Shown here one piece after another: positions 52,116 to 61,582 of a stretch of DNA of 64,000 nucleotides; positions within the stretch are counted from its first letter, which is position 1; each line of letters opens with the position of its first letter. Source of the stretch: Gottfriedia acidiceleris (GTDB taxonomy: Bacteria; Bacillota; Bacilli; Bacillales; Bacillaceae_G); NCBI RefSeq assembly GCF_023115465.1, contig NZ_CP096034.1, positions 2,046,001 to 2,110,000 of the forward strand, given 5' to 3'. A model generated the notes under the pieces. The model was not told the origin of the DNA. It did no database searches and saw only the letters and a program-made list of their open reading frames with translations. The translations under genes were made by a program, and so were the position numbers.

Positions 52116-52805
52116 TTATTTCAATAATAATTTTATGAAAAAGGGAATAAGAATAGAGGCAAATATCGCACTAAGCGTCATTGCTATCGAACTTATTGCT
52201 TGTTCAATTTTTCCATATTCTGCTGCTTTTGCTGTACCTACTCCATGTGATGAGATTCCATACGATGCACCAATCGCAACAGGGTGGTCTATTTTAAGTT
52301 TTGATAGAATAGCAGGACCAAACATTGATCCTGAAATACCAGCAATCATTACATATACAACCGTTAAAGACGGAATACCACCGATCATTGAAGTAATCCC
52401 CATAGCTAAAGGGGTTGTAACTGATTTTGCTGCTAAAGAAAGCATGATGATTTTTTTTAATCCGAGCCATAGTGATAAGTATACACCTGAAAGTAGACCG
52501 ACGATCGTACCAGCCATTACACTAACTACTATGGACATACAATGTTTCTTTAATGTTGCCCGATGCTCGTATAATGGATAGGCAAAAGAAACAACAGCAG
52601 GACCTAAAAGTAAATTAATCCATTTTCCTCCAAGCATATACGAATCATATGTAATGTGAAGATTTACAAGAATGATGATAATAACTGTAGTAGAAGTAAC
52701 AATCGGAATCAGTAACGAGTATGTGAATTTAGCGTACAATTTTTTAGCAAGAATATAACAAAAAATCGTTATGAGGATAAATAGTAAACTTTTAATGTCC
52801 TTCAT
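52116..52805 (-). CDS. LrgB/CidB family membrane protein
   Basis: 229 residues with about seven helices. LGPAVVSFAYPLYEHRATLKKH and KSVTTPLAMGITSMIGG, plus the final SHGVGTAKA, are the LrgB signature. These proteins pair with holin-like LrgA/CidA and affect murein hydrolase release or carry small organic acids. ATG 52805 has GGGAGGG upstream; it overlaps the preceding gene by 14 nt. Confidence 0.92.
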   Translation of the reverse strand: MKDIKSLLFILITIFCYILAKKLYAKFTYSLLIPIVTSTTVIIIILVNLHITYDSYMLGGKWINLLLGPAVVSFAYPLYEHRATLKKHCMSIVVSVMAGTIVGLLSGVYLSLWLGLKKIIMLSLAAKSVTTPLAMGITSMIGGIPSLTVVYVMIAGISGSMFGPAILSKLKIDHPVAIGASYGISSHGVGTAKAAEYGKIEQAISSIAMTLSAIFASILIPFFIKLLLK

Positions 52806-53199
52806 TCGTATCCCTCCCAATTAATAAATCTTTTGTTTGTTTTTTATGGGCTTTCGAAGTAAGATACGAACTAATGCTTGCAGTAATAGTAAATACAACT
52901 GCTGTACTAACTAATACGATTATAATAGAAATTAAACCGTGAAAATTTAAAATAGAAGAATAATTCATTATCCCTACAGTAGCTGGAATAAACAAAAGGG
53001 TTAAATGCTTACTTAAAAAATTACTCCCATTTCGAATCCATTTTACGTTAAAGAATGGTATAAATAGTAAACAAAATAATAACAGCATACCAATAATACT
53101 TCCCGGAATAATTAGATGAAATTGTTGCTGAATACTATTTCCAATAAAAAATAATAAGTAAAGAAAGCTTATTTGAACAATCAATTTTACAAAATTCAT
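52792..53199 (-). CDS. CidA/LrgA family holin-like protein
   Basis: 135 residues, four helices. IPGSIIGMLLLFCLLF and LLFIPATVGIMNY are the CidA/LrgA pattern. ATG 53199 lies 8 nt after AAAGGA; the open frame reaches 53304 without a site. First gene of the pair with LrgB. The polar C-terminus is longer than in most members. Confidence 0.88.
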   Translation of the reverse strand: MNFVKLIVQISFLYLLFFIGNSIQQQFHLIIPGSIIGMLLLFCLLFIPFFNVKWIRNGSNFLSKHLTLLFIPATVGIMNYSSILNFHGLISIIIVLVSTAVVFTITASISSYLTSKAHKKQTKDLLIGRDTNEGH

Positions 53200-53361
53200 T
53201 TTCAACATCCTTTGATTCTTACTAACTAATAGACTATTAATCTTATTATTGTACAATAAATTATGGCGAAAATGTGAACTTTTTTCGTTATGATAAAAAT
53301 GCATCTTTTTCTAAAAAAGATTATAATAGTTTTATCATATAAATAGAGGAAGTTATATAAT

Positions 53362-53982
53362 ATGAAATCATTTGTAGCGTTCGATTTTGAAACGGCAAAT
53401 TACAATCGACATAGCATTTGTGCTGCCGGTTTTGTATTTGTTGAAGAAGGAGTAATTGTTGATCAAGTTTACTCACTAATTAATCCTGAAGAAGAATTTT
53501 ATTCGATGAATATTTCAGTGCACGGAATTAGGCCAAGAGATGTACAAGGTGCACTTCTTTTCCCAGAATTTTATGAAACTATTAAAGATAAAATTGAGGG
53601 GAAAACATTAGTTGCACATAATCTAGCATTTGATGGTTATGCATTAAAAGATAATTTATCAAGATATGGTGTACCTTCAGCTTTAAATAATTTACTATGT
53701 TCACTACAGCTTGCTAAGAAGGTATTGCCAAAACAATCCCGTTATTCTTTAGATACTTTATCAAATCAATTTGGTATTTTATTAGAACATCATCACCATG
53801 CATTAGCGGATGCGGAAAGCTGTGCGAAAATATTTCTTCATTTAACGAAGGAATATGAAATCTCATCATTTGAAGAGTTATATGAGAAAACTTCAATTTA
53901 TTATGGGCAAATTCATCAGTTTGATTATCGTTCATCATTAGTAAAACCGAAACCTAAACGTAAATTGGAGAAGAAAGTATGA
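53362..53982 (+). CDS. DnaQ-like 3'-5' exonuclease
   Basis: 206 residues. VAFDFETAN is motif I (DxE), VAHNLAFD motif II and HHALADAE motif III of the DEDDh exonuclease group. Short single-domain form. It overlaps the ExoA gene by 4 nt (ATGA), so they form a DNA repair pair. AGAGGAAG before the ATG. Confidence 0.88.
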   Translation: MKSFVAFDFETANYNRHSICAAGFVFVEEGVIVDQVYSLINPEEEFYSMNISVHGIRPRDVQGALLFPEFYETIKDKIEGKTLVAHNLAFDGYALKDNLSRYGVPSALNNLLCSLQLAKKVLPKQSRYSLDTLSNQFGILLEHHHHALADAESCAKIFLHLTKEYEISSFEELYEKTSIYYGQIHQFDYRSSLVKPKPKRKLEKKV

Positions 53983-54743
53983 AATTAATATCTTGGAATG
54001 TAAATGGAATAAGAGCATGTGTACAAAAGGGATTTTTAGATTATTTTAAAGAACAAAAAGCGGATCTATTTTGTATACAAGAAACGAAGTGCCAAGAAGA
54101 TCAAATAACGTTGGAATTAGACGGTTATTATCAATTTTGGCATTCTGCAGTAAGAAAGGGTTATTCAGGTACTGCAATTTTTTCGAAACATAAACCTTTA
54201 AATGTAAGTTTTGGATTTAATGGTAAAGAAGAAGATCTAGAAGGTAGGGTATTAACCTTAGAATTCGATAAATTTTATATGGTAAATGTTTATACACCTA
54301 ATTCTCAGCGAGATTTAGCTAGACTACCAATAAGATTAAAATGGGAAGATGATTTTAAAAACTATTTAAATAAGCTCGATGAACATAAACCTGTCATCCT
54401 ATGTGGGGATTTAAATGTCGCACATAATGAAATTGATTTAGCAAATCCAAAATCAAATCGTACGAATTCTGGCTTTACGGAAGAAGAACGGGGTAAAATG
54501 ACCGCATTATTAGAAAGTGGTTTTACTGACAGCTTTCGATTTTTAAATCCAACTAAAGAAGGTTCATATAGTTGGTGGTCTTATATGGCAAAAGTCCGTG
54601 AACGAAATATTGGATGGCGTATTGATTATTTTATTATTTCAAATAGACTTCAAAATGAGCTAATAAATTCAGAAATTCACACTCACATTATGGGAAGTGA
54701 CCACTGTCCCGTTGTTTTAACGATGGAAGATTCAATCATTTAA
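53979..54743 (+). CDS. exoA: Exodeoxyribonuclease III / AP endonuclease ExoA
   Basis: 254 residues (B. subtilis ExoA 252). LISWNVNGIRA, CIQETKCQ, NVYTPNSQ, CGDLNVAHNEIDLANP and MGSDHCPV are the EEP-fold motifs with catalytic Asp, Asn and His. It cuts at abasic sites in base excision repair. Coupled to the exonuclease gene before it. Confidence 0.96.
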   Translation: MKLISWNVNGIRACVQKGFLDYFKEQKADLFCIQETKCQEDQITLELDGYYQFWHSAVRKGYSGTAIFSKHKPLNVSFGFNGKEEDLEGRVLTLEFDKFYMVNVYTPNSQRDLARLPIRLKWEDDFKNYLNKLDEHKPVILCGDLNVAHNEIDLANPKSNRTNSGFTEEERGKMTALLESGFTDSFRFLNPTKEGSYSWWSYMAKVRERNIGWRIDYFIISNRLQNELINSEIHTHIMGSDHCPVVLTMEDSII

Positions 54744-54768
54744 ATATAGACAAAGTACAAAAATTTGA

Positions 54769-54903
54769 TTTTCAGACTGATTGCAAGCGCTTGTCTTTCA
54801 AGGCGCCAAGCCTGGTAAGGAGCGGAGTTACCCATAGAGGGTAATGAGCACCGCTCAACAGGCGAAGCAACAAAGAAAGCGAGCGTTTGTCAACAGTCTG
54901 AAA
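54769..54903 (+). ncRNA. Multi-stem structured RNA candidate
   Basis: An outer 10-bp stem (TTTCAGACTG 54770 to 54779 with CAGTCTGAAA 54894 to 54903) encloses a second stem (CAAGCGCTTGTCTTTC side with GAAAGCGAGCGTTTGT, several G-U pairs), then GCCTG with CAGGC (54810/54859), GAGCGG with CCGCTC (54820/54851) and TTACCC with GGGTAA. A terminator follows at once. Such nesting is far beyond chance in AT-rich DNA. GC content is visibly higher than around it. It may be a small RNA, a leader, or a dispersed structured repeat such as the Bacillus bcr elements. Confidence 0.65.
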
Positions 54904-54936
54904 GCTCTAAGGTTTTAGAGCTTTCTTTTTTTATAT
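54903..54936 (+). terminator. Terminator after the structured RNA
   Basis: AGCTCTAA-GGTT-TTAGAGCT, then TTCTTTTTTT. Confidence 0.85.
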
Positions 54937-55043
54937 AGGCATTTAGTAAATCAACGAGAAGCAATTGTGCGTAAACTAAAGTTAGGACAAAGTATTAAAT
55001 TGTTTGTAATACTACCTAAAAGTAGAAAAGGAAGTGGATTCCT

Positions 55044-55661
55044 ATGAGTATAAAATGGCTAGAATGGGCACAGAGAATCCAAGCAATTTCTCAAGCAGGA
55101 TTGACCTTTACGAAAGATGTTTTTGATAAAGAAAGGTATGAAGAACTAAGACATATAAGTGCTGATATTTTAAATCATTATTCAGAATTACAAATTGAAG
55201 AAATCGAAGGATTGTTTCGCAACGAACGGGGGTATCCCACACCAAAGCTTGATGTTAGAGGTGTCGTTTTTAAAAACGGTAAACTATTATTAGTAAAAGA
55301 AAAGCTAGAAAATAAATGGTCTTTACCAGGTGGTTTTTGTGACGTTGGATTGTCAGCTTCAGAAAATGTAGTAAAAGAAATTTTTGAAGAATCAGGCTAT
55401 AAAGTTGAAGTGAAGAAACTACTAGCAGTTTTAGACATGACAAAGCACGACCATCCACCTCATTCATATCACTACTACAAATTATTTATACAATGTGAAA
55501 TTGTTGGTGGTAATCCCTCAATTGGAATAGAAACAAGCGATATTGATTTCTTTGATAAAGAGCATTTACCAGAGCTCTCTCTCAATCGAAATACTGCTTC
55601 TCAATTAGAATTAATGTTTGAATATTATCAAAATCCTAATAAAGAAACTTGTTTTGATTAA
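55044..55661 (+). CDS. Nudix hydrolase with N-terminal NUDIX_N_2 domain
   Basis: 205 residues. The N-terminal helical part (WLEWAQRIQAISQAGLTF) is the NUDIX_N_2 domain. The Nudix box runs GGFCDVGLSASENVVKEIFEE, where the usual REVxEE Arg is a Lys (VKEIFEE). The group acts on ADP-ribose or similar nucleoside diphosphates. AAAGGAAGTGG before the ATG. Confidence 0.88.
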   Translation: MSIKWLEWAQRIQAISQAGLTFTKDVFDKERYEELRHISADILNHYSELQIEEIEGLFRNERGYPTPKLDVRGVVFKNGKLLLVKEKLENKWSLPGGFCDVGLSASENVVKEIFEESGYKVEVKKLLAVLDMTKHDHPPHSYHYYKLFIQCEIVGGNPSIGIETSDIDFFDKEHLPELSLNRNTASQLELMFEYYQNPNKETCFD

Positions 55662-55708
55662 AGATCATTTTAAAAAATAGATAAGATGTTAAATATAAAT
55701 CATTTTTG

Positions 55709-55737
55709 AGTTGCTAAAGCAGCTCGATTTTGTTTTA
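55709..55737 (+). terminator. Terminator after the Nudix gene
   Basis: GAGTTGCT-AA-AGCAGCTC, then GATTTTGTTTT; tiny loop. Confidence 0.6.
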
Positions 55738-55839
55738 AAGGGGACAAAGTTTTAAAAATGATTTGAACGAATGAAAAATATACATATTTAGAATTAAATT
55801 AAAAGGAATTTACTAAAGCAACTTGAGAGGGGAAATGAT

Positions 55840-56775
55840 TTGAAAACAAATTCTATGAACTATGTAAAATTCGAAAATGAATTAAAGAAAGAACGCATTT
55901 CAACTTGTCTTATTTATCAAAATGGAGAAATTAAATATAATTTTTATAAAAATTATAAAAGCGAAACAAAACTATTCAAAATCAATTCTGTTACGAAAAG
56001 TGTATTATCGATGTTAATAGGAATTGCAATTGATAAAGGATTTATAGAGAGTGTTGAAGTACCAATATCTAAATTTTTTCCGAATATTGAAACGAAAAAA
56101 AGTGAAATTACGATCGAACATTTGCTCACAATGACACCTGGATATGATTGGCAAGAGTGGGGAGAATGGGGTGGGCGTCCATTTCCAATGATTAATAGTA
56201 AAGACTGGATCCAATATGTACTTGAAAAAGAAATGGTTAATAATCCAGGTGAAAAAATGATTTATGATTCTGGAGCATCTCAAGTACTAAGTGCAATTAT
56301 TCAGAAGGTAACGGATGAAAAACTATCTATTTTCGCAAAACGAATGTTATTTGATCCGTTAGGCATTAAAGAGTTTATTTGGCATGAAGATTCAAAAGGA
56401 ATTAATATTGGGGGATTTGGCTTAAGTTTAACGACAGATGATCTACTAAAGCTAGGAATATTAATGATGCAAAAAGGAAAATGGAATAATAGACAAATTA
56501 TTTCAAGTGAGTGGATTGAAAAATCAACAAAAGCGAAGTACCTTACATATCGGAATGTTGGTTCATATGCCTATCATTGGTGGGTGCTTGAAAATAATGA
56601 ATTAAAGGATCTTGATTCAACGATTTATTTTGCCATGGGTTATGGAGGCCAATTCATTTTTATTTCACCAAAAAATCAATTCGTAGCTGTTTTTACAAGT
56701 GCAAAATATATCAATACTTTTACCCCATTAAAAATCATTCAAAAATACTATCCTTTCATATTAACTAGTGAATAG
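55840..56775 (+). CDS. Serine hydrolase, class C beta-lactamase-like
   Basis: 311 residues. SVTKS (catalytic S50 and K53) is the SxxK motif, YDSGAS gives the second motif (Tyr general base), and HLLTMTPGYDW is typical of the esterase/beta-lactamase family (Pfam Beta-lactamase). No signal peptide, so cytosolic; an esterase or peptidase is more likely than a drug-inactivating enzyme. TTG 55840 start, GAGGGG 9 nt upstream. Confidence 0.85.
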   Translation: MKTNSMNYVKFENELKKERISTCLIYQNGEIKYNFYKNYKSETKLFKINSVTKSVLSMLIGIAIDKGFIESVEVPISKFFPNIETKKSEITIEHLLTMTPGYDWQEWGEWGGRPFPMINSKDWIQYVLEKEMVNNPGEKMIYDSGASQVLSAIIQKVTDEKLSIFAKRMLFDPLGIKEFIWHEDSKGINIGGFGLSLTTDDLLKLGILMMQKGKWNNRQIISSEWIEKSTKAKYLTYRNVGSYAYHWWVLENNELKDLDSTIYFAMGYGGQFIFISPKNQFVAVFTSAKYINTFTPLKIIQKYYPFILTSE

Positions 56776-57015
56776 GGCTGGAAATGAAAGTAAAATTGGC
56801 TACACAGACCAAGAATTAATAATCCATGATGATTGCGCTACTCTTTCATTTAATCTTATTTAAAATACCCTTTGTCCGGTCATTCCTATTCCTACCTCAA
56901 AATTTTGTATGATTTTTTAATTTGAAAATAGGATTTTACTTAAAAAATGTCGAATTAAGTAATTAGAAAATATAAATAACAACTTGATAATAGCTCCAAG
57001 AAGGGATGAAGATTG

Positions 57016-57633
57016 ATGTTTTTGGTAACAGAAGACTTCAAAACGTTTATTAGGAAATATCCAATCACTACAATAATGGTTGGTTTATGTACTATCTTAG
57101 CGATTATTACGACATTTTTAGGTGGGTATACGATTGAAAATATCATCAATTTAGGTGGTTATCAGCACGAATTAGTAAAACAAGGTGAGATATGGAGACT
57201 TTTTACTTATGCATTTATGCACGGTAGCTACGCTCATTTTTTTATGAATATGACTTTTATGATTATTTTAGGTAGACCATTAGAAAGAGCGTTAGGTTCA
57301 GTTAAATTCTTATTATTTTATTTATTATCGGTTATTCTTACAGGACTTATTATTAATTTTAATTATTCGCCTAATACAGTTGAGACTGGGGCATCCGGTG
57401 TAGGCTATGCTTTTTTAGGGATGTATTTATTTATTACTTTATTTAGAAAAAACATGCTCTTTTCAGATGATCGTAAGTTTGTCATAACATTTTTAGGAAT
57501 TGGATTACTATCTTCATTAATTATCCCGTCGACAAGTTTAACTGGTCACTTGGCAGGTATGGTTATCGGTTTTATTATAACTCCTCTATTATTAAAAAAG
57601 AGTGCAAGGTTTCAAAACGCTGTTAATGTTTAG
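57016..57633 (+). CDS. Rhomboid-family intramembrane protease
   Basis: 205 residues with six helices. YAFMHGSYAHFFMNM is the first conserved block (His and Asn), GASGVGYAFLGMY carries the catalytic Ser, and LTGHLAGMVIGF the catalytic His. Short single-unit type, with no zinc finger or TPR. ATG 57016 with AAGGGATG upstream; a TTG just before is less likely. Confidence 0.92.
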   Translation: MFLVTEDFKTFIRKYPITTIMVGLCTILAIITTFLGGYTIENIINLGGYQHELVKQGEIWRLFTYAFMHGSYAHFFMNMTFMIILGRPLERALGSVKFLLFYLLSVILTGLIINFNYSPNTVETGASGVGYAFLGMYLFITLFRKNMLFSDDRKFVITFLGIGLLSSLIIPSTSLTGHLAGMVIGFIITPLLLKKSARFQNAVNV

Positions 57634-57681
57634 AATACATATATGAGAATATTTTTTAACAATATATACTATTTTCAAAGC

Positions 57682-57713
57682 AAACCTAGTTCTTGATTGG
57701 ACTAGGTTTTTTT
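57682..57713 (+). terminator. Terminator after the rhomboid gene
   Basis: AAACCTAGT, loop, ACTAGGTTTTTTT. Confidence 0.8.
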
Positions 57714-57864
57714 GACTTTGTTTTGGTTAAAAGTTAACGTTGATTATTGTTGTTTTCCATATTTTTGACGTTGAGAAACGTAAGTCTATAAGTTAAAATA
57801 ACCTTAAGTTAATTATTCTAAGATAATAATTAAGTGTGGATATAAAACCAGAAAGGTTTTGTCA

Positions 57865-58149
57865 ATGCAGAAAACCCTGAGAAGACACAAAAAATTCTCG
57901 TTCTATGCACTTTCATATTACTTCTTGTTCGGTGTTATTTGGATTATTTAGTGGTTTGCATTTTTACACTTTATTAATAAAAAAAAGTAAAGTAGTTATT
58001 TCAGTAGAAGACCGTTAAAAAAGACCGTTAAAAATTGTAAATACGCACAAGGTTATTTCTATAGTAAACCATTACCTGTTGCGGATTTAGAAAATAAGTT
58101 TTATGACCAGCTTAAATACGCCAAAAATATTAGGAGTGTTGGCTTATGA
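57865..58149 (+). pseudogene. Decayed EAL-domain (c-di-GMP phosphodiesterase) gene
   Basis: ATG 57865 gives the membrane start of such proteins (KFSFYALSYYFLFGVIW), stopped by TAG at 57949 and readable on in a shifted frame. From about 58024 another frame gives CKYAQGYFYSKPLPVADLE, the end of an EAL domain, to TGA 58149, overlapping the next ATG as in an operon. The catalytic middle is gone. The repeat GACCGTTAAAAA occurs twice (58009 and 58022) at the join, a possible deletion scar. Confidence 0.7.
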
Positions 58150-59783
58150 ACCGTAAACGTATCCCATTATTGTTGGTCATCTTAGTATCAATCATTTTTG
58201 TAGGTAGTTCACTTTATTATTTTAATAAAACTGAAACAACTAAGTTTGAAAAAAGCTTTAATATTGATTATCACAACATACAAGATTATTCAAAAACAGG
58301 TTCTGATTTCACTGAAGTTTTAAAAATCTATTCAAATGAATTTTTAAATAAAGATGAAAGTAATAATGCCGCAAAAGACACGAGTTACATCCATTATGAT
58401 CCGATAAAAAAAGAGTTCAATAGTGATTCAATCAAAGATACTCTGAGTGAAAATAAAAAAGGGAATATTACAGGTATCGGAAAGCCAAATGATAATCCTG
58501 TGAAATTTAAGGAAATTTTGTTGGCTGATCGATTAAATAACTATTTTTCAGAAATATATAGTTCGTATCCTGAAATTACTTGGATTTATTATACAAGCAT
58601 CTCTGGGTTTAATAATTTATATCCTTTTGTACCGTCGAATGAATTTAAATTTTCAAATGAATTATTAAAAGAAGAAAGTACGACATTAGGAACAATCGAA
58701 ACAAATCCGTATCGCAAACCTTATTGGAGCAGTCCTTATTTGGACAGTGCAGGAAAAGGGATGATGGTAACAGTATCTTCACCTGTTGATTATAAACAAA
58801 GATATGTTGGATCAATTTCAATTGATATTACCTTTGAAAATTTAAGTAGAGAATTAAATAAAGATTATACAGCAATTTTATCTGACAATGAGGGAAATAT
58901 CATAGCTTCTTCAAATAAAGAATTTTTATCATCTAATAAAATCATAAATATGACAAAATTAGATCAAAAGTTTTCTAAAGGATCTTTAGCTAAAATAAAT
59001 ACAATGCAGAATGAAACACTCACAACGATAAACGGCATGAAAGTGCTAAAATGTGATTTTCCAGGTACGGACTGGACGTTTTATTATATTTTGACAACCT
59101 CAGCTTTGCTAAAAATCATTGGCATGAAGATTCTACCAATACTATTTATCACAATTCTTTTAGTATGGATTACTTGGATAGCTGAAAAAAGAATGGATGC
59201 TGAAAAAAAATTAAAGTTATTAGTAAATGATTTAGAATTTAAGAAAAACGAGTTAGAAGATCTTTCATCAAAGGATCCTTTAACTGGAGTTTTAAATCGA
59301 AGAGGGCTCCACGACTTGATCCTATCTGATTTAGAAAAAACAACTGAAACGGAATTAAACTGCTCATTTTTGATTTTTGATATCGATAATTTTAAAAAAA
59401 TTAATGATCAATATGGGCATACAATGGGAGATTTTGTATTAAATCAGAGTGCTAAACTAATTAAAGAATTGATTCGTAATGATGATTATTTAGGACGATG
59501 GGGTGGCGAAGAGTTTTTAATCGTATTACCCAATACACCGTTTAATCAATCGAAAGAAATAGCTGAAAGACTTAGATGTGCGATTGAGGAACACGTATTT
59601 CATTTCGAAAGTATAAACATACACGTAACGATGACCTTTGGATTGGCGAGATTTAACTCTAAAAAGGGTGTTGTTGAAAGTATTAATCGTGCTGATAAGG
59701 CTATGTATGTAGGAAAACAAAACGGGAAAAATTGTGTTATTTGTTACGAAGATTTGAACGGTGAAACACCTTCTAGTTTATAG
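58146..59783 (+). CDS. Membrane diguanylate cyclase with Cache sensor domain
   Basis: 545 residues. One helix at the N-terminus, an extracellular Cache domain (PYRKPYWSSPYLDSAGKGMM, then YVGSISIDITFENL), a second helix near residue 335, a short coiled linker, and a GGDEF domain. The active site is GGEEF at 453 to 457; DPLTGVLNRRG begins the domain. It makes c-di-GMP in response to an external ligand. No RxxD inhibitory site is obvious before the GGEEF. Its former EAL partner upstream is destroyed. Confidence 0.9.
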   Translation: MNRKRIPLLLVILVSIIFVGSSLYYFNKTETTKFEKSFNIDYHNIQDYSKTGSDFTEVLKIYSNEFLNKDESNNAAKDTSYIHYDPIKKEFNSDSIKDTLSENKKGNITGIGKPNDNPVKFKEILLADRLNNYFSEIYSSYPEITWIYYTSISGFNNLYPFVPSNEFKFSNELLKEESTTLGTIETNPYRKPYWSSPYLDSAGKGMMVTVSSPVDYKQRYVGSISIDITFENLSRELNKDYTAILSDNEGNIIASSNKEFLSSNKIINMTKLDQKFSKGSLAKINTMQNETLTTINGMKVLKCDFPGTDWTFYYILTTSALLKIIGMKILPILFITILLVWITWIAEKRMDAEKKLKLLVNDLEFKKNELEDLSSKDPLTGVLNRRGLHDLILSDLEKTTETELNCSFLIFDIDNFKKINDQYGHTMGDFVLNQSAKLIKELIRNDDYLGRWGGEEFLIVLPNTPFNQSKEIAERLRCAIEEHVFHFESINIHVTMTFGLARFNSKKGVVESINRADKAMYVGKQNGKNCVICYEDLNGETPSSL

Positions 59784-59798
59784 AAGGTGTTTCTTTTG
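59763..59798 (+). terminator. Terminator overlapping the cyclase stop
   Basis: GAAACACCTTCTA-GTTTA-TAGAAGGTGTTTCTTTT. Confidence 0.8.
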
Positions 59799-59983
59799 TT
59801 AGATTGATCTTTTTAATTTAAGGCTTTGTTATAAAGATTGTTGATTTTCTTATGCAACTATATGGAAGTTTAGTTCAATAAGGTTTAATTTTATAACTTC
59901 ATTAGTACCTAGAGAAGGAAAAATCATTAAAAGGTAGAATTTACATATTATGGAAAAAATGAGAAGGTTTTGAGGAGATGTAT

Positions 59984-60276
59984 ATGTTGATAGATTACGG
60001 ATTATTGATTATAGGTATAGCAATTTTTACTTGTGGCTTACCTAATCGCTGTAAAAAAACAAACATGGTTGTTAGCTGGTTTTAATGAGAAAATGATTAA
60101 AAATAAGTCCTTGTTAGGTAAAGTAGTAGGTGGATGTTTTTTTTCTGCCTTTCAGCTTATTAATAATTTTCTATAGTTTTACTGACTATCCTTATGAGGT
60201 AACGGTTCTTATAATAATAATGTTGATTTTATTAACAATGGTGTACTTATTTATCAATAGAAAATTAATCGATTAA
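59984..60276 (+). pseudogene. DUF3784 membrane protein with two frameshifts
   Basis: GAGGAGATG precedes ATG 59984. The first frame (LIDYGLLIIGIAIF) shifts near 60030 into LLVAYLIAVKKQTWLLAGFN and KNKSLLGKVVGG, and again at a T8 tract (60139 to 60146) into LLIIFYSFTDYPYEVTVL, ending ID at TAA 60276. Read together these make a normal DUF3784 protein of about 97 residues with three helices. It is clearly decayed. Confidence 0.7.
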
Positions 60277-60351
60277 TTCAACTAAAGCATGCATTAGTTG
60301 AACAAATGCTTTTAGCCGATTCGGTCATTTAACTGTAAGGAGGAATTGATC

Positions 60352-60555
60352 ATGAAGGAAAAGTTAGATAGTATCTTTTTAAATAGTGCAAACTCACAGG
60401 TAGAATTGTATAGTTCTATTGCTAGTATAATCCTTGGAGTAATTATTTTCTTTGTAGCACTTCACTTTAAGAAAAAGCAAAAGAACTGGTGGGTAATCGT
60501 TTCATTGATTGGGATGGTTGCGATTATCATCAATGGTGTAAAACTAATTAATTAA
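60352..60555 (+). CDS. Small membrane protein, 67 residues
   Basis: ATG 60352 with AGGAGG 8 nt upstream. A polar start (KEKLDSIFLNSANSQVELYS) is followed by two hydrophobic helices separated by KKKQKNWW. No family recognised. It follows the broken DUF3784 gene and ends before a terminator. Confidence 0.6.
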   Translation: MKEKLDSIFLNSANSQVELYSSIASIILGVIIFFVALHFKKKQKNWWVIVSLIGMVAIIINGVKLIN

Positions 60556-60582
60556 AGAAGTTCGGTAAGCGGAACTGAAAGT

Positions 60583-60618
60583 AAGCGTCAGACTATGCCC
60601 GTGGTTTGGCGCTTTTTT
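60583..60618 (+). terminator. Terminator
   Basis: AAGCGTCAGAC, loop, GTTTGGCGCTTTTTT with two wobble pairs. Confidence 0.65.
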
Positions 60619-60625
60619 CTATTAA

Positions 60626-60745
60626 ACATTGGCGGGTGGGAATTCTGGAAGAGAATTTTATTTTGAATTAGATGTATACGGTTCTTGGGATAAAAAATCA
60701 TTAAATAAAAACAGTATTGAAATGATTTATGTCTGTAAGAAGTGA
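60626..60745 (+). pseudogene. C-terminal coding fragment
   Basis: An open stretch without start codon reads GGNSGREFYFELDVYGSWDKK and ends IYVCKK at TGA 60745. It looks like the tail of an acidic or lipoprotein-type gene. The remainder up to 60922 holds a weak hairpin (60855 to 60883) and nothing else clear. Confidence 0.35.
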
Positions 60746-60922
60746 ATGAACTTATTCAACTACCTTGGGAGTACGATATAAACTTCTATTCACTGTTGTG
60801 AATCTGAGGATTCATGGATGGCTAACGCATGCTTTAGTTGTATAAGAAAAAGCAAAGACTACTATTTTTGTGGTCTTATTCTTTTGTACAAAAATCAACA
60901 ATTTACTTTAACAGAGCCTAAT

Positions 60923-61432
60923 TTAAAAATCATATAGATTTATAATCCTGTCTGCCGTTTGACGGTTTCTACATAATTTGTAGATATCATTAAAAAATCG
61001 TTCAACTTCATTAGGAGTACGCGGAATTGGTATTTTTACTTGAAGTGAACCAAATACTTGTTTAAAATAAGCTTTTCGTTCAGCGTTTTTACCGTCACGT
61101 TTCAATGGATTATATTTCCAAACTAAAGAAAATTGTCCATCTTGCTCACTAATTTCTCTTATTTCTGCAGCGGTTGTTGATTTATTTTCAACATATATGA
61201 CTAAATAAAAATTTTCATTTCGATGCCAGTCGATTAATAGTAAATAATAGCTTTCTTCTTCGACTTTCCTTAAGTGAAACGCTGAAACAATCGGTTTTCC
61301 GTTTGTCCATTGTTGAAAATTTAGTAATGTATTGAAAGTTGTTGGTATTTCTTCAATATTAAATAAAGAATTATTTGAAACCATCCAATTTTTAATCTGA
61401 TTTGAAATACTGATTGCAAATTCTTTTTTCAT
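60923..61432 (-). CDS. Hypothetical protein, unknown family
   Basis: 169 residues, soluble, with mixed alpha/beta pattern (YYLLLIDWHRNENFYLVIYVE; EQDGQFSLVWKYNPLKRDGKN). GAGGTAGAAG precedes the ATG. The basic C-terminal half resembles nucleic acid-binding proteins only loosely. I do not recognise it. Confidence 0.6.
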   Translation of the reverse strand: MKKEFAISISNQIKNWMVSNNSLFNIEEIPTTFNTLLNFQQWTNGKPIVSAFHLRKVEEESYYLLLIDWHRNENFYLVIYVENKSTTAAEIREISEQDGQFSLVWKYNPLKRDGKNAERKAYFKQVFGSLQVKIPIPRTPNEVERFFNDIYKLCRNRQTADRIINLYDF

Positions 61433-61582
61433 CTTCTACCTCAACGATTAATTTAGTCCTTTTTATTATCATATCATCAATTTCAGTCTAATAAAATTCC
61501 TCCTTGTCATAATCTACCATCTATAAGTTAAAGTCCAAATACTCATATTATTAATGATGATTTAACTAAGGAGGATTTTATA

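Noticed and set aside
55840-56775. Beta-lactamase resistance gene
   Set aside because: SxxK family member without signal peptide and without the BlaI/M56 genes nearby; more likely an esterase-type hydrolase.
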